IMG/VR virus record: IMGVR_UViG_3300020202_000188
Span: 1-30,136 of that record
Source: a virus
DNA: 30,136 nucleotides
Strand: one strand, 5' to 3'
The notes under the pieces are model-generated. The model had not been told where the DNA came from, searched no databases, and was given only the letters and a program-made list of their open reading frames with translations. Below are positions 7,258 to 14,265 of this stretch, piece after piece (position 1 is the first letter of the stretch; each line of letters begins with the position of its first letter). A program made the position numbers and the translations under genes.

Positions 7258-7983
7258 ATGCTCCACCCCGCGATCAAGAAGGGCTCTACCGACCGCAGTG
7301 TGTATCTGCGCATCGTGGACTCGACCGACGGCACACCGGAGACTGGTGTGGTGTTCAACACGTCGGGGATTGACCTTTGGTATCGCCGGGATGGAGCGGC
7401 CAAGGTCAGTATCACGGAGGCCACGCTTTCCGCGTTGACCGATGCGCACAGCGACGGCGGCTTCCTGCACGTCGGCGACGGCTACTACCGCTTGGACCTG
7501 CCAGACGCTGCTTTGGCCGCCGGCTCCAACAGCGTGCTCGTCGGCGGGACCGTCACTGGAATGGTCGTGCTCGGCGCGCTTGTGCCGCTGGTCGACTATG
7601 ACCCGCAGGACACGGTGCGCCTGGGCCTTACCGCGCTTCCCAACGCAGCCGCGGCAGCCAGCGGCGGCTTGCCGACGGTCGACTCCGCCAACGACGTCGG
7701 CATTCAGACCGGGCTGAAGAAGAACCAGGCCTGGAACAACTTCACATTCCTGATGGTCGACAACACGACCGAGGTGCCCGCGACGGGCCTCACGGTCACC
7801 GCCACGCGCTCGATCGACGGCGGCGCCTTCGGCGCCGGCACGCTGGGCGCGGTGAGCGAGATCGGCAGCGGCTACTACAAGCTCAACATTCCGCAGGCCG
7901 ACCTGAACGGCGACACGGTGACGCTGGTCTTCAGTGCCACCGGCGCGAAGACCCACGGCGTCACGCTGCGGCTTGAGCCCTGA
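7258..7983 (+). CDS. Tandem beta-domain phage structural protein
   Basis: This 241-residue protein contains two related domains. Domain 1 (about 1-120) has DRSVYLRIVDSTDG and GDGYYRLDLPDAALAAGS; domain 2 (about 155-241) has WNNFTFLMVDNTTEVPATGL and GSGYYKLNIPQADLNGDT. The shared GxGYYxLxxPxADL block and similar spacing point to an internal duplication, each copy resembling small Ig-like folds common in phage fibres and base structures. No enzyme motif is visible. The start is ATG 7258 with AAGGA at 7247-7251, overlapping the stop of the FN3 gene. Its place in the cassette suggests it links or displays the neighbouring adhesion-type proteins; this is inference. Confidence 0.65.
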   Translation: MLHPAIKKGSTDRSVYLRIVDSTDGTPETGVVFNTSGIDLWYRRDGAAKVSITEATLSALTDAHSDGGFLHVGDGYYRLDLPDAALAAGSNSVLVGGTVTGMVVLGALVPLVDYDPQDTVRLGLTALPNAAAAASGGLPTVDSANDVGIQTGLKKNQAWNNFTFLMVDNTTEVPATGLTVTATRSIDGGAFGAGTLGAVSEIGSGYYKLNIPQADLNGDTVTLVFSATGAKTHGVTLRLEP

Positions 7984-7995
7984 TCGTCGGCGGCG

Positions 7996-8439
7996 ATGCA
8001 CATCTACCGCGCACGCGGCGCGATCATCGAATGGGAGCGGGCGTCCTCGTCGGCCCCGGTGGTTGCGGCCGCGCTGTGGGAACTGCTGTCTCGCCATGGC
8101 GGCCGCGTGCGTCATTGGTGGGCAGATGCAGCTGCCGGTGGCACGGCCACGGTGACGGATGCCGGCGGCATCGCGAGCGGTGAAGCATTCGGGACGGCCG
8201 CCGTCTCGTCGAGCACCCTGGCCAGCGTGACGGGTGCGGGCGGCATCGCCTCCGAAGAGGCATTCGGCACCGCCGCGGTCAGCTCGAACCTCACGAGCAG
8301 CGTCAGCGGCGCAGGAGGCATTGCCAGCAGCGAGGCGTTCGGCTCGCCAGCCTTCTCACCGACGTTCGAACTGGTCGGCGACCTGACCCGATCGCGGTGG
8401 CGCATAGGCCGAAAGATCATCCCGACCAGCGGGGTTTGA
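7996..8439 (+). CDS. Short protein with 25-residue GGIASxEAFG repeats
   Basis: A 147-residue protein. The first 50 residues are amphipathic with WERASSSAPVVAAALWELLS and a Trp-Trp pair; residues 55 to about 122 are two full and one partial copy of a 25-residue unit, G/DAGGIASxEAFGTAAVSS plus a variable tail. The remaining 25 residues end in a basic RSRWRIGRKII. Similar I-A-S-x-E-A-F-G repeats occur in phage fibre-type proteins, where they probably form stacked beta turns. No signal peptide or catalytic motif is seen. It is the last gene of the cassette, 12 bases after the preceding stop, and is followed by repeat R2. Its exact function is unknown; a fibre or spacer role is inferred. Confidence 0.6.
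   Translation: MHIYRARGAIIEWERASSSAPVVAAALWELLSRHGGRVRHWWADAAAGGTATVTDAGGIASGEAFGTAAVSSSTLASVTGAGGIASEEAFGTAAVSSNLTSSVSGAGGIASSEAFGSPAFSPTFELVGDLTRSRWRIGRKIIPTSGV
8158..8361 (+). repeat. 75-bp tandem repeat inside the preceding CDS
   Basis: Units start at 8158, 8233 and 8308; the first two are 75 bp, the third is partial. Each encodes the AGGIASxEAFG block. The codons differ between units (for example gcattc against gcgttc), so the copies are not recent perfect duplicates. Confidence 0.75.
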
Positions 8440-8447
8440 AGCGCTCC

Positions 8448-8510
8448 GAGTTCCAAAACTCGGGGCTCTAGTTTTGGAACGCCGCGGCGCTGACAGTGCG
8501 CCGCCATGCG
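8448..8510 (+). repeat. Repeat R2, right copy, with a perfect 10-bp dyad
   Basis: R2 carries TTCCAAAACT (8451-8460) and AGTTTTGGAA (8470-8479), a perfect inverted repeat around the 9-nt spacer CGGGGCTCT. Together with R1 it brackets the genes at 4338-8439. Such a dyad could be a regulator operator or an RNA hairpin; no T-run follows, so it is not an obvious terminator. It ends at the start codon of the next gene. Confidence 0.75.
8484..8504 (+). promoter_or_regulatory. Hairpin abutting the start codon of the W-position gene
   Basis: GCGGCGC (8484-8490) pairs perfectly with GCGCCGC (8498-8504) around a 7-nt loop, one base before ATG 8506. The gene has no recognisable Shine-Dalgarno sequence, so initiation may be weak, depend on coupling, or be controlled by this structure. 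Confidence 0.45.
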
Positions 8511-9066
8511 CAGCGTGCCGCGCCTCATTGCAGGCGACTCCCTCAGCTTCGAGACCACGGTCTCAGCCTATCCGGCCGATCAGGGCTGGACGCTGAAATA
8601 CCGGCTCGTGCCGCGCTTCACGTCGCCGGTGCAGGCGCCGATCACGCTAACCGCCACGACCTACCAGACCAGCGGTTATCAGGTCATGGTGGCGCCTGGC
8701 ACGACGGCACTGTGGACGGCCGGCATCTACGGCTGGTCCAGCTGGGTCGAGAAGACCGGCGAGCGGATCACGCTGGAGAGCGGCGAGATCACGGTCGCGC
8801 CTGACCCGGCCACCAGCGCGCAGGGCCTGGACACGCGCACCGATGCGGCGATCGCGCTGGCCAACGTGCGAGCAGTCATCCAGGGCGTCGCGAGCAAGAA
8901 CGTCCTGAAGTACGAGATCAACGGCCGGTCGCTGGAGCACTACTCCATCCCGGACCTGATCACGCTGGAGCAGAAGCTGTCGCGCGACGTTGCCCGCGAA
9001 GAGAACGCGGCCGGCATGGCCATGGGGCTGAAGAACCGGCGCCAGATCATGGTGAGGTGCCGGTGA
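8506..9066 (+). CDS. W-position phage protein with C-terminal head-joining-like region
   Basis: A 186-residue protein between terminase and portal, the position of lambda W. The N-terminal 105 residues are a beta-rich domain (RLIAGDSLSFETTVSAYPA, GWTLKYRLVPRF, WSSWVEKTGERITLESGEI). The C-terminal 78 residues are helical: TDAAIALANVRAVIQG, SKNVLKYEINGRSLEHYSI, and a basic end. This C-terminal pattern is typical of small phage proteins encoded before lambda-type portals. A role in sealing or stabilising DNA-filled heads, as for lambda W (68 residues), is inferred from location; the long N-terminal domain is extra. The N-terminus fits homologous proteins I recall, so ATG 8506 is kept despite having no Shine-Dalgarno. 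The stop overlaps the portal start (TGATG). Confidence 0.65.
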   Translation: MRSVPRLIAGDSLSFETTVSAYPADQGWTLKYRLVPRFTSPVQAPITLTATTYQTSGYQVMVAPGTTALWTAGIYGWSSWVEKTGERITLESGEITVAPDPATSAQGLDTRTDAAIALANVRAVIQGVASKNVLKYEINGRSLEHYSIPDLITLEQKLSRDVAREENAAGMAMGLKNRRQIMVRCR

Positions 9067-10700
9067 TGGCTGGGCCGCGCCTCTCGCTGCTGGGCCGCAT
9101 CGTCGACGCGTTCCGCGCGCCGGCGGAAGTGCGTCGACCGGACCCTGCACGCCGGGTCGGTGCCCGCATGTACGCCGCCGCCCGCGGCAGTCGGATGTCC
9201 GGCAGCTTCGGCAACGGGGGCGACTCCAGTGCCGACGCCGAACTGTCGATGAGTCTGTCGCGCCTGCGCGCCGGCTCGCGGCAGATGGTGCGCGACAGCT
9301 CGTACGCGAAGCGCGCAAAGGTCATCGTCAAGAACAACGTCATCGGCTCCGGCGTCGGCATGCAGGCCCAGGTCGGAACGAACCGCGCCGGTGCAAACAG
9401 CCGCATCAACGCCGACATCGAAGCGGTGTTCGGTGCTTGGTGCAAGGCCGACACCTGCCACACCGGCGGCGCCGTGCACTTCCATGACCTTGAGCGCATG
9501 GCCCTAGGCCAGGTGTTCGAGGCGGGCGAGGTCTTCATTCGCAAGCACCGGCGCGCCTTCGGCGCCAGCGCTGTGCCTCTGGCGCTGGAGGTGATCGAGT
9601 CGGAGCGGGTTCCGCTCGACATCGCGCTACCCAGCGCAGACGGCAAGACGACCGAGACCCGCATGGGGATTGAGCAGGACGAGTACGGCCGCGCCATCGC
9701 CTACTGGATCCGCAAGAAGCACCCCGGCGATCTGCGCTCGCCCGGCACGACCGCTGACCTCTACGAGCGCGTCGAGGCGGAATACATCCTGCACCTGCGC
9801 ATCATCGATCGATGGCCGCAGGCCCGCGGCGAGCCCTGGCTGCACACCGCGGTCCGCAAGCTCAACGACATGGACCAGTACAGCGGCTCGGAGGTCCAGG
9901 CCGCTCGCGCATCCGCTCGGGTCTTCGGGACCATCGAGACCCCCGAGGGCGATGCTCCGCTCGCAACCGATGAAGAGGATGACGGCACGCCGGTCTTCGA
10001 CATCGAGGACGGCACGATTCAGCAGCTGAATCCCGGCGAGAAGCTGGAATGGCACGCGCCGAACCGGCCGAACACCGCGCTCGACCCATTCATGCGCTAC
10101 ATGCTGCGCGAAGTCGCGGCCGGCGTGGGCGTCAGCTACGAGAGCCTGTCGCGCGACTACAGCCAGTCGAACTACAGCAGCTCGCGCCTTGCGCTGCTCG
10201 ATGACCGCGACCTCTGGCGCACGCTGCAGCAGTGGTGGATCCGGGCATTCCGCGATCCGCTGCATGCCGAATGGCTGCGCCAGGCCGTCTACGCGCGGGC
10301 CATCACCAGCATCTCGGTCGAGCAGTACGCGCTGAACCCGGCGAAGTTCGAAGCCGTCGTGTGGAAGCCGCGCGGCTGGTCGTGGGTGGACCCGACCAAG
10401 GAAGTCAAGGCTTACAAGGAAGCGATCCGCGCTGGCCTGACATCGGCAACGGACGTTATCGCTGCCACCGCCGACGGCCGCGACATCGAAGACGTCATCG
10501 GCGCACTGCAGCGCGAGCGCGAGCTTTTCGCGCAGGCCGGCATCACGGTCGACACCGACGTGGCCGCCGAGCAGGCCGCCGCCCAACCGAAGGCCGCGGC
10601 GGATCTTGAGGCAGATGACGACGAGGGCGCCCCTGCGCAGCCGGCGCGCCGCAGCGTGCCGCCGCTTCGCCCGGTTCCCGCAACAGGACTCATGCAATGA
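9066..10700 (+). CDS. Portal protein, lambda gpB family
   Basis: A 544-residue portal that forms the dodecameric ring at the packaging vertex and docks terminase, then the tail. Family signatures are clear: an N-terminal AARGSRMSGSFGNGGDSSAD and LRAGSRQMVRDSSYAKRAK, a stretch KNNVIGSGVGMQ, and the highly typical GVGVSYESLSRDYSQSNYSS followed by SRLALLDDRDLWR. The C-terminal 70 residues are acidic and Ala/Pro-rich. Lambda B is 533 residues, so the length is normal. ATG 9066 is used with GAGGTG at 9054-9059; an in-frame GTG at 9057 lies inside that site. In lambda the portal is trimmed by the head protease; the protease here is the N-terminal part of the next gene, which starts at 10697 overlapping this stop (ATGA). 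Confidence 0.95.
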   Translation: MAGPRLSLLGRIVDAFRAPAEVRRPDPARRVGARMYAAARGSRMSGSFGNGGDSSADAELSMSLSRLRAGSRQMVRDSSYAKRAKVIVKNNVIGSGVGMQAQVGTNRAGANSRINADIEAVFGAWCKADTCHTGGAVHFHDLERMALGQVFEAGEVFIRKHRRAFGASAVPLALEVIESERVPLDIALPSADGKTTETRMGIEQDEYGRAIAYWIRKKHPGDLRSPGTTADLYERVEAEYILHLRIIDRWPQARGEPWLHTAVRKLNDMDQYSGSEVQAARASARVFGTIETPEGDAPLATDEEDDGTPVFDIEDGTIQQLNPGEKLEWHAPNRPNTALDPFMRYMLREVAAGVGVSYESLSRDYSQSNYSSSRLALLDDRDLWRTLQQWWIRAFRDPLHAEWLRQAVYARAITSISVEQYALNPAKFEAVVWKPRGWSWVDPTKEVKAYKEAIRAGLTSATDVIAATADGRDIEDVIGALQRERELFAQAGITVDTDVAAEQAAAQPKAAADLEADDDEGAPAQPARRSVPPLRPVPATGLMQ

Positions 10701-12814
10701 CGACACGTTCATTCAAGCTGGACCGCGCCAAGGCGCGCCGCGAGAAGGATGGCGGCGACCTGGTGGTCGATATGGCATTCGCCAGCGAGGTGCCGTATGA
10801 GCGCTGGTGGGGGATCGAGATCCTCCGCTGCAACGAGAAGGCCGTCCGACTGGGCCGCCTGAACGACGGCGCGCCGCTGCTCTTCAATCACAACTGGCGC
10901 GACCTGCGCGGCACGCACGTGCCCGGCAGCGTGCGCTGCGATGACGACGGCGTGCTGCGCGGCAAGGTGCGCATCACCAGCGCCACGCAGGAAGGCCGAG
11001 ACGCGATCGGCCTGGTCGAGGGCGACATCCTCACGAAGGCAAGCGTCGGCTACGAGATCCACAAGGTCATCGAGCGCACCACCAGCAAGAGTGGCGGGCC
11101 GATCGAGCGAACCATCGACGGAGCCACGTTCCGCCGCGCACTCGAATCTCGTGGCGTCACCCGGGTTGGCGATCGAGGCGACGGCGACGTCCAGGCCTTC
11201 CGCCGCGACCTCGATGCCGCGGCCGGCCCGCTGGACCGCGCCGCCGACGACGTGCCCGTCTACGAGGTCGTCGACTGGGAGCCCTTCGAAGACTCCCTTG
11301 TGACCGTGCCTGCCGACAACACCGTCGGCGTCGGCCGCTCGCACGCGGCAGCCCCCGTCACAACCACCGTGCAGACGCCAGGCGGCTCCACGGTGCAGAT
11401 CACCGAAGGCGGCGCACAGCCGCCGGCGGCGACCGAGCAGGAGCGCGCAGCCAGCGCGCCGCCCGCCACAGCCGCAAGCGTCACCAAGGTCACCACCCCC
11501 GCCGTCCCGGCGACCCATCAGGAGAAAGCCACCATGGCAGAAGCCCAAGCCGCCGCGGGTGCCGCGGAAACCCGTCACGACCCGCTGGAGGTCGAGAAGA
11601 ACCGCAAGGCGGCGATCGGCAACATGTGCCGCGCCAGCAAGATCGACCCGCGCGTCGAGGACCAGTGGGTGCGCGATGGCGCCACGCTGGAAGAGGTCGC
11701 CGAGAAGATCCTGAAGGTGATGGAAGAGCGCGGCAAGGAGCGCCCCACCGCAGCCTCTGACCTGGGCTTGACGCGCGCCGAAACCCAGCGCTTCAGCCTG
11801 TTCCGCGCCATCCGCGCGATGCGCACGCCGACGCAGGAGAACATCAACCTCGCCGCCTACGAGTTGGAGTGCTCCCGCACGCTGGCTAAGCGGCTGCAGC
11901 GCGAAGACAGCAACAGCATCTTCATTCCCGGAGAAGTGCTGCAGCGCCCGCTGGGCGAGGCCGCGCAGCGCGCGATGTCGACCACGCCCGGCAGCAAGGG
12001 CGGCTTCATGGTCAACGTCGAGAACATGGGCTTCATCGACATCCTGCGCAACCGCAGCGTGACGATGCGCATGGGCGCCCGTCGCCTGCCGGGCCTGGTG
12101 GGCAACGTCACCATTCCCCGCCAGACCGGCAAGGGCACGGTGACCTGGCAGGGTGGCGAGGGCACCAGCGTCACGGCCACCGACCAGGCCCTGGGCCAGC
12201 TGTCGATGACGCCGAAGACCGCCATTGCGATCACGGACGCGTCGGAGCAGCTGCTGCGCCAAGCCACCCCGAGCGCCGAGGCCTTCATCATGGCTGACCT
12301 CGCCGCCGACATCGCGATCGATGGCGTCGATTACGTCGCCATCAACGGCACCGGCGGCGCGCAGCCGCTCGGCATCAAGAACACGACCGGCATCACGTCC
12401 GGCCAGGACGCCGCGTCCGCGACCTACGCGAAGCTGCTGGCCTTCGTCTCGACGGCCGGCGCATCGAACGCCATCCGCGGCAACCCCGGCTTCGTGACCA
12501 ACACGGCCGGCGCGGCGAAGCTGATGACCGTGCAGCGCTTCTCGGGCACCGACACCCCGGTGTGGGAAGGGAACATGCTCGACGGCACGCTGTGCGGCTT
12601 CAACGCCATGTCGTCCGAACAGCTGGCCTCCGGCAACCTGATTTTCGGCTCGTGGGACGAGGTCGTGATCGGCGAGTGGGGCGTGCTGGAGCTGGCCATG
12701 GACAACGGCGGCACGCGCTTCAACCAGGCGCAGGTCGGCATCCGCGCGATGTGGATGGTCGACGTGCTGGTGCGCTACCCGCAGGCCTTCGTCGTCTCGA
12801 CGAACCTGTCGTAA
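10697..12814 (+). CDS. Prohead protease - major capsid protein fusion
   Basis: A 705-residue polyprotein. Residues 1 to about 215 are a HK97-type (U35/S78) prohead serine protease: the catalytic His is probably H65 in LLFNHNW and the nucleophile S116 in LTKASVGYEI. Residues 215-279 are a Thr/Ala/Pro-rich linker. From 280 a helical, charged delta-type segment leads into a HK97-fold capsid domain from about 400 (STTPGSKGGFMVNVENMGF, VTIPRQTGKGTVTWQGGEGT, AINGTGGAQPLGIKNTTGI). Protease cleavage would separate the parts during head maturation. Fused protease-capsid ORFs are known in phages. ATG 11534 with AGGAG is an in-frame internal start that would yield capsid alone. It overlaps the portal by 4 bases. 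Confidence 0.9.
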   Translation: MTTRSFKLDRAKARREKDGGDLVVDMAFASEVPYERWWGIEILRCNEKAVRLGRLNDGAPLLFNHNWRDLRGTHVPGSVRCDDDGVLRGKVRITSATQEGRDAIGLVEGDILTKASVGYEIHKVIERTTSKSGGPIERTIDGATFRRALESRGVTRVGDRGDGDVQAFRRDLDAAAGPLDRAADDVPVYEVVDWEPFEDSLVTVPADNTVGVGRSHAAAPVTTTVQTPGGSTVQITEGGAQPPAATEQERAASAPPATAASVTKVTTPAVPATHQEKATMAEAQAAAGAAETRHDPLEVEKNRKAAIGNMCRASKIDPRVEDQWVRDGATLEEVAEKILKVMEERGKERPTAASDLGLTRAETQRFSLFRAIRAMRTPTQENINLAAYELECSRTLAKRLQREDSNSIFIPGEVLQRPLGEAAQRAMSTTPGSKGGFMVNVENMGFIDILRNRSVTMRMGARRLPGLVGNVTIPRQTGKGTVTWQGGEGTSVTATDQALGQLSMTPKTAIAITDASEQLLRQATPSAEAFIMADLAADIAIDGVDYVAINGTGGAQPLGIKNTTGITSGQDAASATYAKLLAFVSTAGASNAIRGNPGFVTNTAGAAKLMTVQRFSGTDTPVWEGNMLDGTLCGFNAMSSEQLASGNLIFGSWDEVVIGEWGVLELAMDNGGTRFNQAQVGIRAMWMVDVLVRYPQAFVVSTNLS
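11520..11536 (+). promoter_or_regulatory. Internal ribosome binding site and start inside the fusion ORF
   Basis: AGGAG at 11520-11524 precedes ATG 11534 by nine bases, in frame with the fusion (codon 280). It lies exactly at the end of the low-complexity linker, where the capsid part begins, and it matches the Shine-Dalgarno quality of true starts in this operon. Confidence 0.6.
11534..12814 (+). CDS. Nested in-frame capsid-only product
   Basis: Translation from ATG 11534 would give a 426-residue protein with delta-type helices (VEEVAEKILKVMEER-like region, 30-75 residues in) and the complete HK97-fold capsid domain, without the protease. This solves the stoichiometry problem of a protease-capsid fusion: few protease copies and many capsid subunits are needed per head. 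It parallels lambda C/Nu3, where scaffold is made from an internal in-frame start of the protease gene, though here the nested product is the capsid itself. The start signal is visible; its use in the cell is inferred. Confidence 0.5.
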   Translation: MAEAQAAAGAAETRHDPLEVEKNRKAAIGNMCRASKIDPRVEDQWVRDGATLEEVAEKILKVMEERGKERPTAASDLGLTRAETQRFSLFRAIRAMRTPTQENINLAAYELECSRTLAKRLQREDSNSIFIPGEVLQRPLGEAAQRAMSTTPGSKGGFMVNVENMGFIDILRNRSVTMRMGARRLPGLVGNVTIPRQTGKGTVTWQGGEGTSVTATDQALGQLSMTPKTAIAITDASEQLLRQATPSAEAFIMADLAADIAIDGVDYVAINGTGGAQPLGIKNTTGITSGQDAASATYAKLLAFVSTAGASNAIRGNPGFVTNTAGAAKLMTVQRFSGTDTPVWEGNMLDGTLCGFNAMSSEQLASGNLIFGSWDEVVIGEWGVLELAMDNGGTRFNQAQVGIRAMWMVDVLVRYPQAFVVSTNLS

Positions 12815-12825
12815 GGCGCGCCGCC

Positions 12826-13098
12826 ATGAGCAGCCTCTACCGCGCCCTGCGCGGGGTCTGCATCGGCCCCGAGCGGCACGTGACGCCGGACAGCGAGCCG
12901 TTCGCCCTGGACAAGGGCACGGCCACCTTCCTGACGTCCATCGGCGCCGTCGAGGAGGTACCGGCCACGCCGGCGCCCGCCGACCCCGCGCCCAGCCCTT
13001 CGCCTGCACCGGAGCCGCCGGCCGAAAAGCTCGCCCCCACGCCGGCGCCTGCCGACCCCGCACACGCGCCGGTGAAGGCCGGCAAGAAGGAGAAGTGA
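12826..13098 (+). CDS. Small head-region protein with Ala/Pro-rich tail
   Basis: A 90-residue protein. Residues 1-45 are a compact domain (YRALRGVCIGPERHVTPDSE, ATFLTSIGAVEEV) that resembles short proteins often encoded next to phage capsid genes. Residues 46-85 are a Pro/Ala linker containing a duplicated TPAPADPA unit, and the end is a lysine cluster KAGKKEK. It may attach to the capsid shell or the neck through the N-terminal part, but the role is unknown. The start is ATG 12826 with AAGG at 12813-12816 overlapping the capsid stop. It is co-transcribed with the capsid and followed with one base gap by the next gene. Confidence 0.65.
   Translation: MSSLYRALRGVCIGPERHVTPDSEPFALDKGTATFLTSIGAVEEVPATPAPADPAPSPSPAPEPPAEKLAPTPAPADPAHAPVKAGKKEK
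12967..13061 (+). repeat. 23-bp direct repeat encoding the duplicated TPAPADPA linker
   Basis: Copies at 12967-12989 and 13039-13061 differ at one base. They sit 72 bases apart (start to start) in the same reading frame, so the duplication lengthens the linker without shifting the frame. Confidence 0.7.
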
Positions 13099-13099
13099 C

Positions 13100-13492
13100 A
13101 TGCTGAACAGCCAAGCCTCCGCAGCGACCTCGACCGCGCTGCTCCATGCGGTGGACGCCGCCAACACCGCCGCCGCCACCAGCGGCACCGGCATGTGGCT
13201 CGACGTGCGCCCGTACGACGGCGAGATCCTGGTGACCATGAACGTCGGTGTCGTCACCGCGGGCACGATCACCGGCAAGCTGCAGTCGGCCACCGATGCC
13301 AACGGCACCGGCGCCGCCGACATCAGCGGCTACACGTTCACGCAGGTCACGACCTCCACCGACCTCAGCACGCAGACGGTCGTGGTCGATCCGAAGAAGG
13401 TGACCGGGGGCTTCCTCGGCTTCGTCGGCACGATCGCCACCGGCCCGGCTGCCGTGAGCGTCGTGGCTTCGGGCAAGAAGAAGTACGTCTGA
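13100..13492 (+). CDS. Beta-rich phage structural protein, 130 aa
   Basis: This 130-residue protein has the look of a virion component: Ala/Thr/Gly-rich beta strands such as LDVRPYDGEILVTMNVGVVT, AGTITGKLQSATDANGTGAA and GFLGFVGTIATGPAAVSVVA, ending in KKKYV. Similar short proteins are found between capsid and head-tail joining genes in many siphophages; decoration of the head is a fair guess because lambda D occupies a comparable region, but this protein shows no clear D signature. The start is ATG 13100, seven bases after AAGGAG at 13087-13092, which is one of the strongest ribosome binding sites in the window and suits an abundant product. Confidence 0.7.
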   Translation: MLNSQASAATSTALLHAVDAANTAAATSGTGMWLDVRPYDGEILVTMNVGVVTAGTITGKLQSATDANGTGAADISGYTFTQVTTSTDLSTQTVVVDPKKVTGGFLGFVGTIATGPAAVSVVASGKKKYV

Positions 13493-13516
13493 CGCTGGCG
13501 CGAAAGACGAGCGGCC

Positions 13517-13807
13517 ATGCCCATGACCGAGGACTTCACCGCGTTCTTCGACGCGGACGAGTTCGCCACCGAGGCGACGCTTGACGGCGTCTCGGTCGTG
13601 GGCAACTACGACGCGCCGTTCGTCGACCTCTCCGGCATCGCCTCACGCGACCCGCAGTTCACGCTGCCGCACAGCGCGGCGCCCAGCGTGGCGCGCAACA
13701 GCGTGCTCGTGATCGCGGCAGGCCCTGGCGCCGGCACCTGGCGCGTCCGCACGCCAGAGCCCGACGGCACTGGCCTGGTCGTGCTGCCGCTGGAGAAGCA
13801 GCCGTGA
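13517..13807 (+). CDS. Head-tail joining protein, gpFII-like
   Basis: A 96-residue protein matching the lambda FII type of head-tail attachment protein (117 residues in lambda). The pattern is an acidic N-terminus with a Phe-Phe-Asp motif (DFTAFFDADEFATEATLDGV), a central YDAPFVDLSGIASRDPQFTL, and a C-terminal strand pair (SVLVIAAGPGAGTWRVRTPE, GTGLVVLPLEKQ). Such proteins plug the connector after packaging and form the surface to which the tail docks. ATG 13517 and an in-frame ATG 13523 are both possible; neither has a strong ribosome binding site. The stop overlaps the following GTG start (GTGA). Position between head genes and tail genes supports the call. Confidence 0.8.
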   Translation: MPMTEDFTAFFDADEFATEATLDGVSVVGNYDAPFVDLSGIASRDPQFTLPHSAAPSVARNSVLVIAAGPGAGTWRVRTPEPDGTGLVVLPLEKQP

Positions 13808-14244
13808 ACCATCAGCGCCACGTCATCCGCGAGGCAGTGGTCGCAGCGCTGATCGCGGCGAACACGTCTGCCGGCAGCCGCGTGGACGAGGAGCCCTACG
13901 ACCTCGTCGAGGCCGCCGACTGCCCGCACCTCTCGGTCGACGACGACAGCGAGGCGCAGGAGCCGCTGACCGTGCACGGCGACCCGCTGCTGCAGCGCTC
14001 CTACCGCTTCATCGTCACGGCGCAGATCGTGCAGAACACCAACGCTTCGCGCGCCCGGGACCAGCTCTTGGCCGACGTCGAGGCCTGCCTCGCAGCCACT
14101 TCGCTGCCGGGCGTGCAGTCCATCCGTCCGCTCTCCTACCAGCCCGCGCAGCGGGACGAGGGGCAGCAGCGAATCCGAATCGGGCACCAGCTCTTCGAGG
14201 TGATCTACGTCACCTCGCAGGGCGATCCATCCACAGCGCTCTGA
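13804..14244 (+). CDS. Tail terminator / minor tail protein (gpU/gpZ position)
   Basis: A 146-residue protein lying exactly between the joining protein and the tail tube. It starts with a helix (HQRHVIREAVVAALIAANTS), then has a beta segment DCPHLSVDDDSEAQEPLTVH, YRFIVTAQIVQN with a following helix ARDQLLADVEACLA, and a final strand HQLFEVIYVTSQGD. This alpha/beta order and length fit the tail-terminator fold of lambda gpU (131 residues), which stops tube polymerisation and binds the head connector. Lambda has both Z and U here; only one gene is present, so it may do both jobs. Start is GTG 13804, overlapping the previous stop. Confidence 0.65.
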   Translation: MNHQRHVIREAVVAALIAANTSAGSRVDEEPYDLVEAADCPHLSVDDDSEAQEPLTVHGDPLLQRSYRFIVTAQIVQNTNASRARDQLLADVEACLAATSLPGVQSIRPLSYQPAQRDEGQQRIRIGHQLFEVIYVTSQGDPSTAL

Positions 14245-14265
14245 CGCGCCACTTAGGAGCCAGAC

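Noticed and set aside
10709-13147. 812-codon minus-strand open frame opposite the capsid gene
   Set aside because: It mirrors the protease-capsid ORF, whose folds and motifs are clear. Composition (Arg, Ala, Gly, His) is that of a high-GC antisense shadow.
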